The translations under genes were made by a program, and so were the position numbers. From Lethocerus indicus (taxonomy: Eukaryota; Arthropoda; Insecta; Hemiptera; Belostomatidae), in contig JACDQD010000105.1 in NCBI GenBank assembly GCA_019843655.1, positions 3,968,001 through 4,032,000 on the forward strand: a stretch of 64,000 bases of DNA. Reading direction: 5' to 3'. Positions 41,001 to 48,185 of the stretch are shown one piece after another; the stretch's first letter is position 1, and each line of letters begins with the position of its first letter. The notes under the pieces are model-generated. The model ran no database searches, was not told the origin of the DNA, and worked only from the letters and a program-made list of their open reading frames with translations.

Positions 41001-44000
41001 CGGTAACATTCGACTGTATAAGTCTTTAACTCCTTGCACCCAATTGAAATAATAAAAAGGTCTTGGAAAAAAACTTTGAAATATTATAAAGGTTGGCCAA
41101 AATCCTAAACTTGAATTTTTTAGATAAAAACAGGACTCTACAAATACGCAATAGAATTATTTGGAGAAAATATTAATCATAACTTTGATATACGAGTATA
41201 TATATAAGTGATAAGTAACTCAATCGAATAAAGATCAAGTACACCAACATTTCGATCTGCGTACTTAGTAATATTTATTAATTTATACATACTTGTGCCC
41301 CACAAACAGATTATTGCGATCGAAATAATAAAATTACGTTAAAGATTCTAAGAAATTACGACCACCGAGTGGCGACCCATTATTACTCGGGTCCAGTTAT
41401 ACCGGACTTCTTCCAATTTAAAAATGGTAATAACGGTTCGCGAGTGTTTGAGATAATATCGCTCGGGATTACGATATTATCACAATTATCATTCAAGTTC
41501 GTGCCACTGCTCTCTGAGAATAAACGGGTTTCGTTATGGCTACAGCGGCGGTGGCGGTGTCCCGCCGGAAGAATTATAATTTCGCAGCGTACTTCGCGTT
41601 GAAAATGACGGAGAAAACAGGTCTACTTCCAGATCAAATCCGTACTGGTCGTAGACAGGGGTCATCGCCCGTCCGTTTGGCAATAAGAACTGGTTTCAAC
41701 GTTTCACAGGCGCCAAGCATCGGTGTACCAAGCGTTGTTATACCTCTCGGAATAGTATGAGGATATTAATAATCAAAATTGAAATTTTAAAGCATTGAAA
41801 ACTCGCCTAAATCAACTATAGTATTAGGAATTCCGCGGTAAACAGAATATAAATTTCCAACTGGATTGTCAGCCTACGCTAGTATGTCTCGACTCCTAAA
41901 GTAACGACCATCAAGGTAAAACCTGACATATAAACCTCAATACGAAGTAAACGGCTGCTCGCCATCTTCAGTAGCAGTGTGAGTCACTTGGGTATATGGG
42001 ATTCTCGTCGGGCATCCTGTTTGCACTGTCACTTTCCTTCCCTTGTACTGTCGAGATTGTGTCCTGTATACGAGCTGTTCTTGTTTTGGCGTTTTGGGAA
42101 TGTCATTCGCTTTTTTTCTGGATTGGGAGGGATTTTGTTAAGCGGCTTATGTCTCTCTCGGATTATCGGAGTGAAGTGGGTAGGGGGTTGAGGTCATTCA
42201 GTAGTATTAGCGAGGGGGTGAACATGGAACCGCTCTGGCAATTGATTTTCTCTTTTATTATATTCTTTTGTTTGTTCTTTAATATTTCCACATTCTCTCT
42301 GGGATTTGTTGCCCAAAAAATTCGCGAAAGGATCGAACAAGCGAAAGCGTTTAACCCGTCGAAGACTAATCACAAAAAGTAGAGAAAACAAATAGCTCGT
42401 TTATATTAAAATCAATCCTTCTCCGTCAGAAAATGACCCCCAGAATCAGATGATTCCAAGCTCTCTCTCACTAAGCCTAAAAAAATATATACCAAATTTA
42501 TACCAATAATGTATTCCAACGATTAAATTTCAATAATGCTATTTTTTCATTCATCTAATACATTCTATTTTCCCAGAAGGCTCAAGACGGGTTGAAATTA
42601 TGTTAGCACGTAACTCTTGCGAATATTCCTATTGCATTATTCATCGTACATGCCGCGTAGGGTGGGGGGCGGTGCCGCCGGGGAATTATATCGGTCGTAA
42701 CTTGGTATCGTAAAACACGCCTGTTCCGTTACACTGAGCTCGATTGTGTATGGTGATCGAGGTTCCTGGCTATTCGGGTTGGGGACCTCCTAGGAAGCGG
42801 CGTCCATATCTCCTATAATTGCTGTTACTGCTCTAACTAAACGCTGCAATTAAATCTCCTCGGCCGGCTCCGGAGAGATTGACCCCGCGCGAGAATCACC
42901 CCTAGAATCCGTAGACAAGTAAGCAAAACAATTCCATACAACAAGTTGTAGATTTAGTGTGTTTAGCTTAGTAACTATTAATTGTTTTATAAGCGTAAAG
43001 CGCGCCCCTGGTTAAATGAAAAAATGTTTTTTCTTACCAACCCCTGTATTTAGGACGATGGCGTTATGTACCAAACAGCGAAAAAAAGACAGCTATAGTT
43101 AACACTTTTTTTTAATTACATCTATGATTCACCACTAAAATGAAAATCTAAGGTACAAACCAGGCTCGATATTTGTCAGTAGCATTCCGTTAGTAACAAA
43201 CCATGTCGATGAAGCCTCAAAGTATCAGCGATGTTACTACACCGCCCTATTAGCTTCTGACAGAATACATGATTAATGACAAAATATTGCACTGCCTTGA
43301 TTTATCCTTACTGAAATTAGGCAGTAATTTTATTTATGGATCTTTGACTAAAATGCAGCGTCGAAGAAGCATATTATTTTGTAACAGTTCGTCACTCCCT
43401 GTTGGGCTCTAGAAATGGAAGAAAGTCCGCGTGAAAACGCAGTCTAGAAGTGTCAAGAGGCCACTAATGATCTATCTGCGAACGTCCACTCGTCACACAC
43501 CAGTGTGTGGGACCCCAAGTGGTACAAGTGGACTGTGTTCTCAGCTCGACCGACAACTTGCCAAGTGTACACCGCTGCGAATGACTCAAGCGACCGATTA
43601 AATGTGATCTCGAATTGTTTCAGTTACTCTTTTTTTCTATTCTGACAACACCTTCCTGAATACAAACCTGGAAATTGTAACACTGAGCCGAACTACGTAT
43701 GTCGTAGACCAACGTATACAAAAATAAAATCAACAATGCTAAATAAAATTGAAGATCCGGCATATTGATAGACCAGAATTTCGAATAACAAAGACGCTAG
43801 AACGCGATGATAATTTCAAAGAAATATTCAAAAAATTTAAAACACGTTGGGGGAAAGTAAAACTGAGCAAATCAAAAAATCTCTTTAATTAATATAGTTG
43901 TCCAATTTTTATTGTATTTAATTTAAAGTGCATTAAATTGAACTAATTTTCACACACAAAAATCCGCGACCACCATCACACTTTAAAACCACTGTTTACT

Positions 44001-45353
44001 AAATTTTCTACAGGTATTTTTATGGAATTTGAAAAATATTTCATCCGAACCTGACCCCAACCACTGGCTTCATTTTTCAATTCTCCTACGTACATGAAAG
44101 TGCATACATCTTAAAATTTCGCCAGATTTTTCCAAAAATAGAAATGTATCACAATATAAGTGTTGCAAATATCCCATAAAATTTATGATTAATAATACAG
44201 AAAATAATTTCCTTTTACTCTTCCTCTCTATCTCTCTCTATCTCTGCTGCGGCAGGTCAAGTTTCTATTTTCGACTCGATGTCTTTCATAAAGTCGGGGA
44301 CCTTAATCGCGCGGAAACAGGTAATAATTGCCTAATCGACCAGAGTCAGTATCAAGACCGTTAGTACACGGTGTTATTAGGCATCATAACAGATGTGGAC
44401 CAGTTTCGGACCGTAACTGATAACTTCAATAGGGGGAGGGGACATTTACTAAATTAATGCGCGCAACCAGTTTCAGTGTACGTAAACTTTTCACAGTTTA
44501 ATATTCAATTTGGGGGGGACCATCTCTCTCTCTCTCTCTCTACGTCTAACTAACTGGTCATCAAAAAATTCCAGAGGGAAGAAGCCGAATAATATTCCAA
44601 TGTTTTAAACATGATTGGGGGGCAATCATAAACATAATGAATAGCGACAACAAGGACAGAGTCCCGTTACTCGAATAACAACCACATATTGGTTGTTGGG
44701 AATATACGTTTCAAAATTGAAATTTCAAAAAATCTGCGTCGGTTGACTTCGTATTTTTATATATATACACATGTTTCGGATTCCTAGGACACATCTTGGA
44801 TTTTATAAAGTGCGTTCATGTTTATAAAAGTCCCAGAGATTAAATGCCAATAAAACGCTGTAGCGATTTTTTTATACGTTTGAGCAATGAAATTAGTTTT
44901 AAAATAACAAAAGATATAAGAAGAAGAATTCAAGTTAATTGTCTATTGTCTATTACCATTTCGGCTTTCCGCCACCCTCATTTTTACTTATGGATATCGG
45001 ATGAAAGTATAGAATTCCGAAAATATATTTTCGAAAGTTCCGACCGTGCCATTGACGAAATGGAAGTGGTTGGCGGGAAGCAGAAACAATTCTGGCGTAA
45101 AGAAGTTCGTTCAGATCACCGATATGACGATAAACGCGGGAGTCGATGGCTGGAACCCCCGCTGGAAGTCTACCATAGGGCGTACAGCGACAACAGGCCA
45201 CTTGATTTTATGGTAAAGGTTGTTTAACGCGCCGTGATAATTTTTCTTGTTCTTGCAGCCGTATGATATACCCAGAACGAGAGAAGTTGTACCAACCTGG
45301 AGGAAGAGAAGTGGGGCGAGGGCTACGCAGAGGAGTATGTAGTGAGGCGACAT
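8926..45353 (-). CDS. Split gene for a secreted EB-module / LDL-receptor class A repeat protein (7 exons found, 3' end not found)
   Basis: Seven minus-strand exons join in one frame: 45353-45297, 19087-18946, 17901-17770, 15566-15258, 14164-13980, 10954-10711, 9177-8926. Intron phases at successive joins are 0,1,1,1,0,1, and each donor phase equals the next acceptor phase. The joined product is about 440 residues: a signal peptide, four EB-like modules (spacing near C-x5-C-x5..8-C-x4..10-C-x-C-x7..11-C), a glycine/alanine/asparagine-rich linker after the third, then four LDLa repeats with the calcium-binding D-x-SDE type signature (for example [10 protein letters not shown]). Such proteins are normally extracellular and bind ligands or lipoprotein-like partners through LDLa cages. 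The ligand here is unknown. I do not recognise a named orthologue. The last exon ends in phase 1 just after a cysteine, so more exons are expected at lower coordinates. Splicing is inferred from sequence only; the exon identities are much firmer than the link to exon 1 across 26 kb. Confidence 0.8.
9178..10710 (-). other. Intron between exons 6 and 7
   Basis: About 1.5 kb bounded by GTAACC and ttgcag. Contains the (AT)n run; nothing else recognised. Confidence 0.7.
10508..10559. repeat. (AT)n microsatellite
   Basis: About 26 uninterrupted AT dinucleotides, in the intron 3' of exon 6. Confidence 0.98.
10711..10954 (-). CDS. Exon 6: remainder of LDLa repeat 1 and all of LDLa repeat 2
   Basis: The exon starts with [28 protein letters not shown], completing the repeat begun in exon 5. 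It continues with [18 protein letters not shown] and AEDEAN-C, a second repeat in which the usual DGSDE is PAAEDE. The acceptor is actttgtacag and the donor AACAGGG|GTAACC (phase 1). Calcium-cage acidic residues are present in both repeats. Confidence 0.87.
10955..13979 (-). other. Intron between exons 5 and 6, splitting LDLa repeat 1
   Basis: A 3.0-kb phase 0 intron bounded by GTAACG and gtacag. Holds a decayed element terminus (11.45 kb) and a short TG/TA run near 11.03 kb. Confidence 0.75.
11451..11545 (+). mobile_element. Decayed element terminus
   Basis: GTGACGATGGGGAGAAGCCG followed by a degraded CCGGTC, TAG, then GAGCGAGCGAGTGGAGACAA, which parallels the sequence after the core in copy 1 (CAGCGAGAGGAGGCAGAA). 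Clearly related but too diverged to function. Confidence 0.4.
13980..14164 (-). CDS. Exon 5: EB-like module 4 fused to the first part of LDLa repeat 1
   Basis: After a glycine-rich start the exon reads [32 protein letters not shown], then C-H-R-A-T-F-Q, which is the opening C-x4-F of an LDLa repeat. The donor is TTCCAG|GTAACG in phase 0. The acceptor used is gttgag|GTGTGAG: of the two nearby candidates only this one gives 185 bases and keeps phase 1 in and phase 0 out. Confidence 0.8.
14912..15200. repeat. Degenerate direct repeats, ~234-bp period
   Basis: TTTTTATTCTAGCTATCAATG.. near 14915 and TATTTATTCCAGCCATCAATG.. near 15148 are followed in parallel by similar sequence up to CGCGTTTT..TCCAT. 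They lie just 3' of exon 4 of the EB/LDLa gene, in its fourth intron. Confidence 0.55.
15258..15566 (-). CDS. Exon 4: EB-like module 3 plus low-complexity linker
   Basis: A symmetric phase 1-1 exon of 309 bases. It encodes [21 protein letters not shown] and a longer loop before G-R-C-V-C-K, then a ~60-residue linker rich in Gly, Ala, Pro, Asn and Lys with no cysteine. The donor is CACAG|GTCAGA. If not spliced there, the frame stops five codons later at an AATAAATAA sequence, so a short isoform ending here with an overlapping AATAAA signal is possible. The phase match to the next exon favours splicing. Confidence 0.8.
15567..17769 (-). other. Intron between exons 3 and 4
   Basis: A 2.2-kb phase 1 intron with an 8-bp hairpin at 17050. 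No other feature recognised. Confidence 0.7.
17050..17070. repeat. Perfect 8-bp hairpin
   Basis: GCTACTAC, loop GCAAA, GTAGTAGC, in the intron between exons 3 and 4 of the EB/LDLa gene. Confidence 0.5.
17770..17901 (-). CDS. Exon 3: EB-like module 2
   Basis: A symmetric phase 1-1 exon of 132 bases. It encodes one EB module, [37 protein letters not shown]. The acceptor is ttgttgttgcag and the donor is TCGC|GTAAGT, the best splice site of the gene. The flanking open frame continues into intron sequence on both sides and should not be read as protein. Confidence 0.87.
17902..18945 (-). other. Intron between exons 2 and 3
   Basis: A 1.04-kb phase 1 intron bounded by GTTAGT and gttgcag. The minus-strand frame that overlaps exon 3 extends into it without cysteine modules. 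Nothing else seen. Confidence 0.7.
18946..19087 (-). CDS. Exon 2: EB-like module 1
   Basis: The exon encodes 47 residues plus one base. After G-R-L-G-S-S come cysteines in an EB pattern: [33 protein letters not shown]. The acceptor is ttgcctattgcag and the donor is CAAT|GTTAGT. The reading frame meets a stop (TAG) inside the donor, which supports the exon end. The 71-bp minisatellite begins only about 50 bp upstream of this exon in the intron. Confidence 0.82.
19136..19590 (+). repeat. 71-bp minisatellite array, locus 2
   Basis: About six units in plus orientation, ending abruptly in a half unit at 19590. It sits in intron 1 of the EB/LDLa gene about 50 bp from exon 2. No element termini recognised beside it. 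Confidence 0.93.
19937..20011. repeat. (CT)n / CCTCT microsatellite
   Basis: Nearly pure CT tract interrupted by CCTCCC blocks, in intron 1 of the EB/LDLa gene. Confidence 0.97.
21494..21526. repeat. Compound (TG)n(AG)n microsatellite
   Basis: About nine TG units run directly into about six AG units. Confidence 0.95.
23522..23560 (-). mobile_element. Solo decayed terminus with hammerhead-like core
   Basis: The minus strand has TGCTA .. TAGCA as a perfect 5-bp stem I, AAGAAGA for CTGAAGA, AGGC..GCC stem II, GAAACCGGTT. It keeps the structure of the element termini but lacks the cleavage-site C and part of the first core box. Confidence 0.5.
27148..27171 (+). repeat. Long G-run, quadruplex-prone
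   Basis: About 13 G, T, 7 G, T, GG. It lies within intron 1 sequence. Long homopolymers are also places where assemblies err. Confidence 0.6.
28732..29109 (+). other. Unrecognised 125-codon open frame
   Basis: An ATG-initiated frame with a basic composition, ending near YVKETHVYR. It has no motif I recognise, no signal peptide and no matching neighbour, and sits in the 26-kb intron. Probably fortuitous or transposon-derived; listed only because it is the longest non-repeat frame on the plus strand in this interval. Confidence 0.12.
29640..29664. repeat. (GA)n microsatellite, with a nearby (AAG)n run
   Basis: About twelve GA units; an AAG run of about seven units follows at 29786-29808. Confidence 0.95.
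31020..31060 (-). mobile_element. Decayed hammerhead-like terminus, divergent subfamily
   Basis: The minus strand has GAGAGGCCGAAACCGGTC followed by TATAT, with TAATAATGATTAC where CTGANGA is expected. Only the second core half is intact. Confidence 0.35.
32845..33185 (-). repeat. 71-bp minisatellite array, locus 3
   Basis: About five units in reverse orientation. They are followed on the right by element-internal sequence (33185-33380) and by the terminus TATTCTAAAC at 33430-33439. Confidence 0.93.
32845..33439 (-). mobile_element. Minisatellite element, copy 2 (partial)
   Basis: Reverse-oriented array, then 33185-33390, which is the reverse complement of the internal segment seen at 42080-42190 and 46300-46380 (GTCTTTGTCGGATTATCG), then a terminus ending TATTCTAAAC at 33439. 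The hammerhead portion of the terminus is deleted. Confidence 0.65.
35383..38925. repeat. GC-rich 77-bp tandem array (about 46 copies)
   Basis: Unit of 77 bp reading GATGTCGACGGGCAAGCGG, TGGTCCGGGGGAAGGTTCG, GGGCGGCACGGCGGGTAGGA, GGC(C/A)GGAGGGAGGATGTGA. Successive units differ by few substitutions (C/A in GGCCGG/GGCAGG) in 35.38-36.43, 36.59-36.98 and 38.75-38.93 kb. The middle (about 36.98-38.29 and parts of 38.40-38.75 kb) has many small deletions. Because the unit lacks stops in several frames, long open frames (up to 837 codons) appear on the minus strand; they are not genes. The array lies in intron 1 of the EB/LDLa gene. Confidence 0.97.
41945..42192 (+). mobile_element. Minisatellite element, fragment without array
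   Basis: Starts within the terminus (half of the hammerhead-like core, 41953-41974, lacking GAAACCGGTC). It continues through CACTGTCACTTTCC, GGGAGGGATTTTGTTAA and CTCTCTCGGATTATCGG and stops where the array would begin. An open frame of 128 codons across it is a by-product. Confidence 0.6.
42193..44950. other. No gene recognised
   Basis: AT-rich sequence with short (CT)n runs near 44.22 and 44.52 kb. No supported coding frame. Confidence 0.6.
45297..45353 (-). CDS. Exon 1: start codon and signal peptide
   Basis: The minus strand encodes [19 protein letters not shown], a start followed by a hydrophobic stretch typical of a secretory signal peptide. It ends at CTCCAG|GTTGGT. The donor is usable though its +3/+4 bases are weak. 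Phase 0 matches the next plausible acceptor at 19087, which begins with V-E-G-E-F and soon the first cysteine, as expected just after signal cleavage. The same frame reads on past the donor without cysteine modules, which argues for splicing here. The DNA on the 5' side of the start (45.4-45.6 kb) is a purine-rich (GA) tract when read on the minus strand and may be 5' UTR or promoter. The link to the downstream exons is an inference. Confidence 0.6.
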
Positions 45354-46100
45354 GACGATGGTATACTGGCGACAGCTACGGTTGGACTGAGTCCATGGTG
45401 GTGGTGCAGCAGCAGTCATGCAGTAGGCAGGCAGGCAGGCGGGCAGGCGGGCAGCCAGTCTTCTTCCCTACTCTCCACCTCCTCCCGCTCCCCCCTTTCC
45501 ACTCCCTCTTCCTATTTTCCTCTCCCGTCCCAACGCATCTCCCCCAACCTCGCCGCCCGAACGCTCCCACAAAATACCGACGTCGGCTGTACAACGATAC
45601 CTTGGATTTCGGATCCGTCGTCGCTTCCCACCATTTGCGTTCTTCTTTTGCCGGTTTTCAAGACCACAACATACTATTGTCTTAACTGTTATGTGCGTAC
45701 CGGATTTTTTTTTAGAAGCACATTTGCGGTAAAACAGCGACTTCCGTTCCGCTCTTTTACTTTTACTAATAAAATACGCCCAGTCTTCGTTACTATATAT
45801 TACTGAGTCGATTTCTTGGATTTACGTGTTATTTATTTGACAGTCTAAGATAAGTCATATAATTAGGGTTTGGACCACAGGATCAGGATGCTGGTGTAAT
45901 TCTTCTTCTACGGCAAGGTCACGGACAAACGGGACCTCAAGATATGCATGCGGGATGACGTCGGAGACATAGGAGGGTGCGCTAGTTATTTTTATAGTAT
46001 TTTCGACTTTATAGTTTGTATTTTATTTGTTTGATGGTTTGGCCGAAACTAATCTTATAGTCCAAACCTAACTTACTCCTTGCATCCCAAACGTCCCTTA
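45354..46100. other. Upstream region of the EB/LDLa gene
   Basis: Just 5' of the start codon the minus strand is GA-rich (45.42-45.55 kb, with GCCT/GGCA repeats), a composition often seen in insect promoters. No clear TATA/initiator pair could be fixed. A 154-codon plus-strand frame here is a compositional shadow. Confidence 0.35.
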
Positions 46101-46200
46101 CGGGTTTAGAATACCTGTTTTGTGGTATGCGAGGGGTTGGAATACTGTGTCTTTGGAATTTCGTGTCTTTCTGTCTCCTCTCGCTGCTTTGGTCTTTTTA

Positions 46201-46235
46201 CTAGACCGGTTTTGGCTGTTCGCCATCTTCAGTAG
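46201..46235 (-). ncRNA. Hammerhead-like core, mutated (copy 3 terminus)
   Basis: The minus strand reads CTA, CTGAAGA, TGGC..GCC stem II, AAAA in place of GAAA, CCGGTC, TAG. The invariant G of GAAA is replaced, so this copy is probably inactive. Confidence 0.4.
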
Positions 46236-46382
46236 AGGTGTTAGTCACTTTGGATGTTACTGCACTCTCACTATAACTTGGTCGTCTTTTATTATATACG
46301 TCTTGTTATTATTATATATCAGGGACGGCTTAAGTCTTTGTCGGATTATCGATCAAAAAGGGTGGGCGAGTGAGGTTATTTA

Positions 46383-47216
46383 GTTGGTTGAGTGCACTTG
46401 CACCGGTTAACTAGCGCTCCTCTGAGCGTGGTGCGGAAGTGTACTTAACTAAAGTTCGTTTGGTGCACTTGCACCGATTAACAATTAGCGCCCTCTAAGT
46501 GTGGTGCGGAAATGTACTTAACTAAAGTTCGTTTGGTGCACTTGCACCGATTAACAATTAGCGCCCTCTGAGTGTGGTGCGGAAATGTACTTAACTAAAG
46601 TTCATTTGGTGCACTTGCACCGATTAACAACTAGCGCCCCCCTGAGTGTGGTGCAGAAATGTACTTAACTAAAGTTCATTTGGGGCACTTGCACCGATTA
46701 ACAATTAGCGCCCTCTGAGTGTGGTGCGGAAATGTACTTAACTAAAGTTCATTTGGTGCACTTGCACCGATTAACAATTAGCGCCCCCTGAGTGTGGTGC
46801 GGAAATGTACTTAACTAAAGTTCGTTTGGTGCACTTGCACCGATTAACAATTAGCGCCCTCTGAGTGTGGTGCGGAAATGTACTTAACTAAAGTTCGCTT
46901 GGTGCACTTGCACCGATTAACAATTAGCGCCCTCTGAGTGTGGTGCGGAAATGTACTTAACTAAGTTCGTTTGGTGCACTTGCACCGATTAACAATTAGC
47001 GCCCTCTGAGTGTGGTGCGGAAATGTACTTAACTAAAGTTCATTTGGCACTTGTACCGATTAACAATTAGCGCCCTCTGAGTGTGGTGCGGAAATGTACT
47101 TAACTAAAGTTCGTTTGGTGCACTTGCACCGATTAACAATTAGCGCCCCCTGAGTGTGGTGCGGAAATGTACTTAACTAAAGTTCGCTTGGTGCACTTGC
47201 ACCGATTTACTAGATT
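46383..47216 (+). repeat. 71-bp minisatellite array, locus 4
   Basis: About eleven units in plus orientation, most with the longer ATTAACAATTAGC spacer. Left flank is the element terminus with the hammerhead-like motif. The right flank (TAGATTACTAAAAAT, then TTTTTCAATAAATTTTGGATC) matches the right flank of locus 1. Confidence 0.95.
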
Positions 47217-48135
47217 ACTAAAAATTAACATTTTTCAATAAATTTTGGATCAATAGGAGAATTTTTATGATCGTAAATATACAATACAAGATAGGTTTCC
47301 TGTCATATATTTGGAAGTCAGAACCTAATAGTTGTGAAGAGTTGTGTGATCAAATATATATTTGACCGACAATCCGACAACGTCTTAAGCCGATTAACAA
47401 AACCCCTCCGAACCCAAATAAGACAAACAACATCCCCCAAAAACACAATAACAAGACCCCATATATATACACACGACAAACAGACAACCACCACAGTACA
47501 ATTGACACATTTTTCTTCACTTACACACAAATTTCTCTCTGATATTCTTTGGCGATATTTCACATTTCTTGTTTCTGATCAAAAAATGTTCATTATTTAA
47601 ACCTGTATTGTTGTCAATAAATTTGCGTCACAACGTTCGGTTTCCATAGGTTATCAACTATAAACTATATAACAAACTATAATATGCAAACTATATATAA
47701 CAAAATTAATATGCCGAGAATTAAATATTGATTTTCCTCATTTGGATACAACCGATATCAATTGATGTGCAAGCTTGTGCATAAAGTATCTTCAGTGTGT
47801 ACTCTTCTATAATGGATGCCTAGTAAGAGTGCAAATTGAAATTGCGTTCACTCGAAAGTCACATTTGTATTATATCTGAACATTTTCCGCCTCTCCCAGT
47901 TATCAGAACAATCGCGGTTTTTCTTGTCGCTTCCTGCAGTGGTCCATAAACACAAATTCAGTACCCACAAATCCAGTCACACCGATGAGATTCCATTTAT
48001 TAATAACTAAATTGCCGCGCTCTCCGAGACGATGTACAACTTAATGCGTTGTGCTTTCTAAAGCACGGCAATTGTACTTTCCATTTGAAGACAGCAGATG
48101 GTTCAGATTTTATTGAATTCTGAATTGTTCTCGAG

Positions 48136-48185
48136 CCAGTGAGGACGGCCTGAAACCGGTCAGACGAAACGGACAAACCGAGCGA
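48136..48185 (+). mobile_element. Decayed element terminus
   Basis: CAGTGAGGACGGCCTGAAAC then CGGTCAGACG and GGACAAACCGAGCGATG, parallel to GACCAAACCAGCGAGAGG after the core in copy 1. Confidence 0.35.

Larger units (their letters stand above)
19088..45296 (-). other. Inferred giant first intron (about 26.2 kb)
   Basis: Bounded by the donor GTTGGT after the signal-peptide exon and by gcctattgcag before exon 2. It contains minisatellite loci 2 and 3, the 77-bp array, microsatellites and decayed element pieces. Stretches 20.1-23.5, 23.6-31.0, 33.5-35.3 and 39.0-41.9 kb hold only short frames without recognisable motifs. If exon 1 is wrongly assigned, this is intergenic or holds another first exon. 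Confidence 0.5.
46104..47510 (+). mobile_element. Minisatellite element, copy 3
   Basis: The left terminus starts GTTTAGAATACCTG at 46104 and includes a hammerhead-like core on the minus strand (46201-46235). The array is followed by a reverse-oriented internal segment (47345-47510: CCGACAATCCGACAACGTC to CCACCACAGTAC). Internal segments on both sides of the array are inverted relative to each other, as in copies 1 and 2. No right terminus recognised. Confidence 0.7.

Noticed and set aside
42000..42382. 128-codon hydrophobic plus-strand frame
   Set aside because: Most of it lies in a fragment of the minisatellite element that recurs without an open frame elsewhere.
45342..45806. 154-codon plus-strand frame opposite the signal-peptide exon
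   Set aside because: It lies over the CT-rich upstream region and has no motif; the minus strand carries the supported exon.
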